64,000 nucleotides of DNA, taken from assembly GCA_030490835.1 (NCBI GenBank), contig CM059972.1:94659137-94723136 (forward strand). The letters run 5' to 3'. The notes beneath the pieces were generated by a model. The model was not told the DNA's origin and did not search any database. It saw only the letters and a list, made by a program, of their open reading frames with translations. Source of the DNA: Annona cherimola (lineage: Eukaryota; Streptophyta; Magnoliopsida; Magnoliales; Annonaceae). Positions 58,390 to 64,000 of this stretch are shown here, one piece after another (position 1 is the stretch's first letter; every line of letters begins with the position of its first letter). Made by a program: the position numbers and the translations under genes.

Positions 58390-58705
58390 AAGGAGGGAGG
58401 GGCAGCCAGGCAGGACGAGAGAAGCCACTCTCCGGGATGCAGCTGCTGTGGGCGACTAGCCGGCTGTTTCTGCGGCTGCCATGCTGGCTGCTAGATGCTG
58501 CCGTGGCCGGGACGAGCTCGCCGACGTCGGAGGTGAAGAAGGATCTGGATTCTGGACGACAGAGGAATTCTCGAGGACGAATCGCAGTCGCAGGAGAGCT
58601 GGAGAGGGCTGTGGGAAGATCAGATTTGGCGGAACACAGGAAAATTTTGGGGGGGAAAATCCGAAATCAGGGCACCCATCGCCATCGCACGAAAAATCAC
58701 TTTTA
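58390..58705 (-). other. GC-rich, exon-like segment inside the hAT-like element
   Basis: GC content is visibly far above the rest of the element. It lies upstream, on the minus strand, of the MAP65 exons. A minus-strand frame is open for about 100 codons (PDFGFSPPKFSCVPP, then SSPPTSASSSRPRQHL). It may be a first exon or promoter captured from another gene; no family is recognised. The plus-strand ORF over the same place (58278-58931) runs into the terminal repeats and is not credible. Confidence 0.4.
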
Positions 58706-58910
58706 TACAGTAAGCTATCAATTTGGGTTCGGGTTGCGCGGGTTAGGATTCTTATCAACCCGAAACCGAACCGATTTCAAATCGGTCTCGGGTTCAACCC
58801 GAGAAATCGGGTTCGGGCTGGAGAATAGGCAGTTTCAACACTGCCAAAATGCGGGTTCGGCGGGCCGGGTTCGGGCTGAACCCGGCCCAAGTTGCACCCC
58901 TAGCGATGAG

Positions 58911-59190
58911 TGGGAAAATGCGGAGAGATAAGGACTCGTGAGAGAGAGGGGATGCTACGATTTCAAATGAGAGAAAGCAACGTGGCTGGCTACTGTGGCT
59001 GGCAAGTCTGACAAGGACTTACCAACAAAAATCTCCGGAGTTAATTGCTGCAAATGCTGCTGCTTTTGGTTTTTTTTATCCATCGGTCGAAATTACGCCC
59101 ACAACATTGAACGGGATCCGATGGTCGTGAGTAGCGGTCGAAAATGGCTCCTGTTAATGATCGGACGCGAATGATCACGATTCTCGTTCT
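58911..59190. other. Intergenic flank, moderate GC
   Basis: No gene seen. GA-rich start continues the pre-insertion sequence. Confidence 0.4.
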
Positions 59191-59194
59191 TTTG

Positions 59195-59495
59195 AGTTGG
59201 TAGCATAACATGCAATGAGCTAGGCAGGCAGAATATACATGATGCCCGTCTCTATAAATAAAATTCTTTTGGGGGGATTTGCATGAATACTGGCATGGTT
59301 TTAGCAATATTTTAAGTATACTCCTTAGCGGCTTTTCAGAGCTTGGATAGGATAAGAATTTAGGATGGAAATATATTAGAAATGGAAAAAAAAAAAAAAA
59401 AGCATACGGTTATTTCTTTGAATTGGAAAAAGTGTTTTTAGTATTAAGAAGATTCTATTTAAGATCATCTTGTCCTAGCTATGAACAATCCCTAA
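59195..59495. repeat. Dispersed repeat shared with 46.3 and 56.4 kb
   Basis: 59200-59320 matches 46290-46410; 59345-59390 matches 46695-46740; 59425-59495 resembles 56420-56495. The element type is unknown. It includes a 17-A run near 59386-59402. Confidence 0.5.
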
Positions 59496-60525
59496 TTTCA
59501 TAATTGTAAAGGACTTTTCAATATTTTCAAAAAATAAAGCTTATTCTTTCCATTAAGATTTTGTTAAAAAAAATTTGAAATGATTATTCTTATCAACTTT
59601 TTTAATTGACTAGTGCTATTATTATTTTATTATTTACAACAATTTTATCATAATTGTAATGAAAATAGTTGTTGCAAATAATATTAATTTGTTTATAATG
59701 TTATTAAGGATGTTACTGGAGGTATTTTGATCATTTCAAAAAAAAATTAACTAATGCAAACCAATGGGGATTTTGCAATGGGGTGAATTTGATCTTTCTG
59801 CCGGCCGGTTTTGATGCCGACGAAAATCAATGGGGATTTAGCAGAGGTTGTTGGGTCTAATGGAGATTAATCTCCTTTTGTCCTGCTCGCCGAAATTGCA
59901 GGAGGCGGCTGGTGTTGTGGGTTGCAGCGACTTGGGATTTTCCAACGGCAACAGGGTCTTCGATCGGCTGAATCGCTGAGAATAATAGGGATTGCTGCCA
60001 ATCTTGGGGTAGCTGAGATTTAGAAAAATATATTTTTGCAGCAAATGATGTGATGTAATTGGGGTATTGATCCAGGTGCAGACAGAATGAGGTATAAGTA
60101 CGGAGAGCTAAAAAATTTAGCCTGACATTTTTTTTTTTTTTGGTTGCCAAACACACTCAAAATCTATGTAGATGCAATCCAGCACAGCTTCTCTGTTCTC
60201 TGTTCTCCATCCTCTCCATCAAGATGCAGCGGTCAAGATCAGCACCAGAACCATCAGCGTGGTCCAGCGTCATCTCGATCCAAGATGTCAGCCACCATTG
60301 AATTTTGATCATGATCAAAGACCATCACAGCCATTGAATTTTAGCAGCTTCCGGTCATGGCGAAATCCAAGCTAATAATACAGCAGCAGGCGTTAGCTGC
60401 TTAATTAAATCAAGCCGTCTGATTTGAAGGGCAGATTCAACAACCATCTCAACCGTCCATTTCCATCGCCATTATGGCGAAGAAAATTATCCGTAAGGCA
60501 GCATGCAGACCCAATCCTATGCACC
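59496..60525. other. Intergenic, no gene seen
   Basis: A mid-GC stretch at 59760-60160 and a repeated AGCCACCATTGAATTTTGAT / CAGCCATTGAATTTTAGC pair near 60290 and 60330 are visible. Short ORFs lack motifs. Confidence 0.4.
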
Positions 60526-60527
60526 AT

Positions 60528-60830
60528 GGTGCACTGAGGCTCAATGCAACCGGGTGTACTTCACCACTTTTTCATTTTTAAAATTTTTTTTTATACATCT
60601 GTTAATATATGTGTATTTAACATAAGTATCAATTTTTATCATTTTTGGAGATTTTAAAATTACTAAAAATGTTATTAATTTTTAAAAATTCAAAAAATAT
60701 CTAAAAATATCCAAAATTAATACACATATTAAATACAGTTAGATTAACAGTTTTGTAAAAATATTTTCAAAAAATAAAAAAATAAATGTATGTGCTAGCT
60801 CAATGCACCCGAGTACATACAATTGCATCC
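60528..60830. repeat. MITE family A, copy 6
   Basis: Left end ACCATGGTGCACTGAGGCTC and CAACCGGGTGTAC; arms GTGTATTTAACATAAGTATC / ATTAATACACATATTAAATA; right end AATGCACCCGAGTACAT. Ends are best preserved here and in copies 1 and 7. Confidence 0.75.
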
Positions 60831-61089
60831 CGACACCGTGGGCCACAAGCATGGTGACGTGGCCAATTTGAACCCAGTAAGCCAAAATCCCGGACAGACT
60901 TATAGGAAAGAAACCACCTGCATATGCGCCCACTTCATGAAATGGCCATCCATCTGTAGCATGGACGAGTGGGTTCAAGGTGAAACTCAAGTTAATAATT
61001 TTTACTTTAACCTTATATCTTATATCTTATAAGATCAATTCTAATTTGGGTCACTCATTATGATTACATAATACATAATTATTTATTGA

Positions 61090-61335
61090 AAAGTAATTCA
61101 ATACACCTGGGTGCATTGAAACTTTAGTGCACTAGGCGCAAAACCCATATTTCAAAATTTTTGAATTGTTTATAAAATTGTTAATTTAATTTATATTATT
61201 TGATATATGTATTAATTTTTACTATTTGTGGAAATGTATATATTTTTTTTTAAAAAAAAGAGATTTTTAGTTATTTTTATTAACAATTTTATAAAAAATT
61301 AAAAAATAAACTATGCACCCGGGTGCATCAAATCA
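61090..61335. repeat. MITE family A, copy 7
   Basis: Left end AATACACCTGGGTGCATTG; right end ATGCACCCGGGTGCATC. Arms GTTAATTTAATTTATATTAT and TTTTTACTATTTGTGGAAAT. One arm is shortened. Confidence 0.7.
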
Positions 61336-61364
61336 CTTCCCTTATCTATATACATATATGTCCA

Positions 61365-61620
61365 AAATTCAACTAGTTGGACTTGATTAGATTAGTTAGA
61401 CTTGGTTAAATCCTAAAATTGATATCCAAACTACATTTTTTATGTACATAACCTTCTAAAGAAATAAAATGCATGTTATAGGTGCTAAATGATATTTATC
61501 ATGCTAAAATTAACAAGTTAGAGTTGATAAGACATGGTTAGACTTGATTAGACTTAATTAACTTCATTAGACTAAGTTAGACTTGGTTAAATCTTAAAAC
61601 TAACATCTAAATTACATATT
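61365..61620. repeat. TTAGACTTG-type repeats
   Basis: GTTAGACTTGGTTAAATCCT with AACT/AAATTGATATCCAAACT-like sequence occurs at about 61397-61437 and again at 61570-61616, with several TTAGACTTGATTAGA units between. Confidence 0.55.
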
Positions 61621-61624
61621 ATGA

Positions 61625-62065
61625 GAAGTTTGTGTTTTAAATCCTCTAACTTTGTGCATTTACATTTTAAATCCCAAAGATTATGTATTAGCATTTTAAA
61701 TCTTATGAAATTTGATTCTTTATATTTTAGACCCTTAATCCTCACGATGTTAAAAACACAAGTAAAATTCTATAAAATCCCTAAAATACCATTTGCAATT
61801 TAAAATTTTTAACTTTACATATTTGCATTTTTAACTCTAAAGTTCATGTTTACATGTGAATCATATTATTGTCTGTGTCTCTTCGCAAGTGAGTGAGTTG
61901 TAGACTATAATATTTAATAAGATCGATTCTACAGGAAATTGAGGACTCAAGATATTGATTTTAAATATTTTATAACGAATAACGATGAAATAAAGTAGAG
62001 TGAGAAGAAAACAGTGAAAGATGAATCTTAAGAAGGTAGAACAAGTAGTTAAATGATCAAGAGAT
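61625..62065. other. Intergenic, no gene seen
   Basis: AT-rich with repeated ATTTTAAATCC-type words; no gene. Confidence 0.4.
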
Positions 62066-62070
62066 AAGAG

Positions 62071-63754
62071 TGTTGGCCCTGAGTTTATGGTAAAACCCAA
62101 GAGGGAAAGGGTGAATTAAGGTATTTTCAATTTTTTCAGTATATTAAGCTTAATCCCTTGTGAATTAAGTCCCCTTGAATGAAAATGTGAAAAATAGAAG
62201 AGCAAGCAAAGTACTAATCACAGACATGAGAAATTATAGTGGTTCGCGACAATTCTTTCTACTTCACTCTTTCAAAAGTACACCCTTGTTCTTAAGTTCC
62301 ACTATATCAACGATATTACAATTAGAGCTCTTATTATCTTCTAGATTCTAGCTCTAGAGGCCTTTATAATCACACTACAAATAGATTCTAGCTCTAGAGG
62401 CCTTTATAATCACACTACAAATAGACGGTGAGTCACACTCCAACTATGCACTACTTGTCTTTGCTTAGCCTTGGTCTCTAATACCAAGCTAAGTAGAACA
62501 ATAAGAGAAAGAATTTAAGAGAAAATTCTAAACTTTACAAATTGCGTAGATACAGTTTCAGTGTGGGGGAGAACTTATAAAGTTTAAGATTGATGAGGAA
62601 CTTTAGTGTTTGTAGTAAGTGTTGCAGTTCTTCCCTTTGAGCACTTAATAATCTCTTAATAGCTTGTGAGTAGGAAGGTGAGAGCTCGATAAATGTTCTA
62701 ACTAACCTCCTTCACTTCATTTGTCATGCTTTATATAATAGAAGAGTAATTTCAAACGTTTGAAGGTAGATGGCGCACATTAAATGTGTCAACATTCAAA
62801 TTTTTCTAACCGTACCGATCTAAGTTGCACTCCGAGTCGACTTCGGGTACGACTTCACCCAAGTCGTGGGCTGGAGTTAGCTTAGGTTGCAACATCAGTT
62901 GCCAGCACTTCCTTCTCGAGAGCTTCTACCTTGCTTCCAGCTTCAAGTTTCATTTTGGGGTTAACTAGGTTGAGACTTGACCCAAGTCGTAAGTGAAGTC
63001 AACTTGGGTTGCAACTTCACTGCTCAATATGCTATCTGGAATTTCAATACCTCACAAATAGAATTCTTTGACATATATGTGCTCCTTAACTCTAAGTTTT
63101 CCTGTATTTATCTTAACACTCATCAAACTTTTTAGAATGTGCTCTTTCTCATCTTGAGTTATTTACTTGGTCATCTTGCTCAATCAATATGTACCATTTG
63201 TCTTTGATCTAATCATCATGTGAGTTTCTTAAACTTTTCTAGTTGGTCTTTTATCTTGATACTCCTTGTTTTGAGTCCTCATATGTTCAAATCGGATGTC
63301 GGGGTTGACTTGAGTTGCAACTTAACCCAAGTCGCATAATCGAGTTGACTTCATTTGTGATTTCACCTAAGTTGCACGTCGGAGTCGTCTTGGAATACGA
63401 CTTAACTTCTTCAGATTCAGCATCAGAGTCCTGAGATCCATCCAAGTCGCTTATGGAGTCGACTTGGGTTCAAGTCGCATGCAAAGTCGACTTCGCCTGC
63501 ACATGCATCCATAATTTCAGCGTTGTCCAAAAATTATCGATTAAAGTCAATTCGAGAGTCGACTTGGGTATCGAATTAACCTAAGTCAATGTCTGAGTCA
63601 ACTTGACTCTGTGACTTGATTTGTCATAACTTGTATTTGAAAATCTTTAACTTGAAATAACTCAACACACTTGTTAGTTTCTTAAATTTCTCAAATTTGG
63701 ATTGTTAATCATCAAAACATGAATAGTGTTTGATTTACTATTGATTTCATAACA
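62071..63754 (-). mobile_element. Solo LTR of the Sirevirus family (oldest copy)
   Basis: Begins TGTTGGCCCTGAG and ends CATAACA, with AAGAG on both flanks (62066-62070 and 63755-63759). It aligns with the other LTRs but with many substitutions. GTCGAC palindromes are decayed, often to TTCGAC, GTTGAC or GTCAAC (62820-63010, 63300-63610). The tandem repeat has two exact 40-bp units (62341-62420). The TATA region is now TTATATAA near 62731. Confidence 0.9.
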
Positions 63755-63759
63755 AAGAG

Positions 63760-64000
63760 TATCTAAAATTTAGGATTTCATATATGGCTTTTACAATAGA
63801 TACATGTTATACTTACTTAATTCGAATATTATATATTAAAAAAAAACAAACCTTAATTTAAACAAGCACCATCTCTCGAGTCATGCAAGACATACCCGAA
63901 TCTCTAAAACCATATATTTTTATGGAATTAAGTCAATTAGAATCTATTAAGTTCTATAGTAGTTTATGAAATTCCTCAAGGTCATCACGCTTATTCTCTA
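63760..64000. other. Window end, no feature
   Basis: AT-rich; nothing recognised. Confidence 0.4.

Larger units (their letters stand above)
56625..58902 (-). mobile_element. Non-autonomous hAT-like element carrying gene exons (Pack-type)
   Basis: Terminal inverted repeats TAGGGGTGCAACT (56625-56637) and AGTTGCACCCCTA (58890-58902) match perfectly over 13 bp. The 8-bp flanks GCGATGAG are identical (56617-56624, 58903-58910). An 8-bp duplication and a TAGGGGTG terminus are hAT signatures. Subterminal zones are full of GGGTTCGGGTT / AACCCTAACCC repeats (56640-56790 and 58725-58885). There is no transposase. The interior carries three exons of a MAP65 gene and a GC-rich exon-like stretch, both on the minus strand. 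Perfect ends suggest a recent insertion. Confidence 0.88.

Noticed and set aside
58278..58931. 217-codon plus-strand ORF
   Set aside because: It crosses captured intron, the GC-rich segment, subterminal repeats and the terminal inverted repeat; no domain is seen, and the real exons are on the other strand.

Overview
This is nuclear DNA from a flowering plant. It is AT-rich, its genes have introns with plant-type splice sites, and it holds a NAC transcription factor, a Sirevirus-type Copia retrotransposon, plant L1 LINEs with a terminal RNase H, and many short inverted-repeat elements (MITEs). The species cannot be told from the window. Only one gene looks complete, the NAC gene at 15959-17634 (+). 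Almost everything else is transposon-derived or gene fragments.

Layout. 0.5-5.6 kb: decayed LINE on the minus strand, broken by a MITE. 6-10 kb: second decayed LINE on the plus strand, ending in an A-rich tail against a tRNA-derived SINE. 10.3-15.4 kb: small DNA elements and weak gene remnants. 15.8-17.6 kb: NAC gene with TATA box and three exons. 18-31 kb: gene-poor DNA with Tourist-like and other MITEs and a solo Sirevirus LTR (22194-23947). 31.1-45.0 kb: a TRIM-like element, then an old LTR-like sequence split by a near-intact 10.95-kb Sirevirus (33984-44936, minus strand) with two 1799-bp LTRs, gag, pol (one internal stop codon) and a large third ORF. 45-54 kb: AT-rich intergenic DNA, possible gene-fragment exons at 49.6-50.4 kb, tandem repeats. 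54.3-56.3 kb: four consecutive in-frame exons from a conserved plant gene of unknown function. 56625-58902: a 2.28-kb hAT-like element with 13-bp terminal inverted repeats and a perfect 8-bp target duplication, carrying three intact exons of a MAP65 microtubule-bundling gene. 60.5-61.6 kb: MITEs and repeats. 62071-63754: an older solo LTR of the Sirevirus family with a perfect 5-bp target duplication.

The two most notable items are the gene-capturing hAT-like element (a Pack-type transposon) and the Sirevirus control architecture. The same 10-bp palindrome, AAGTCGACTT, is clustered in the LTR upstream of its TATA box and again, seven times at about 21-bp spacing, upstream of the third ORF. 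This suggests shared control of an internal transcript. All readings were made by eye from the sequence. Family names rest on motif recognition, not database searches.
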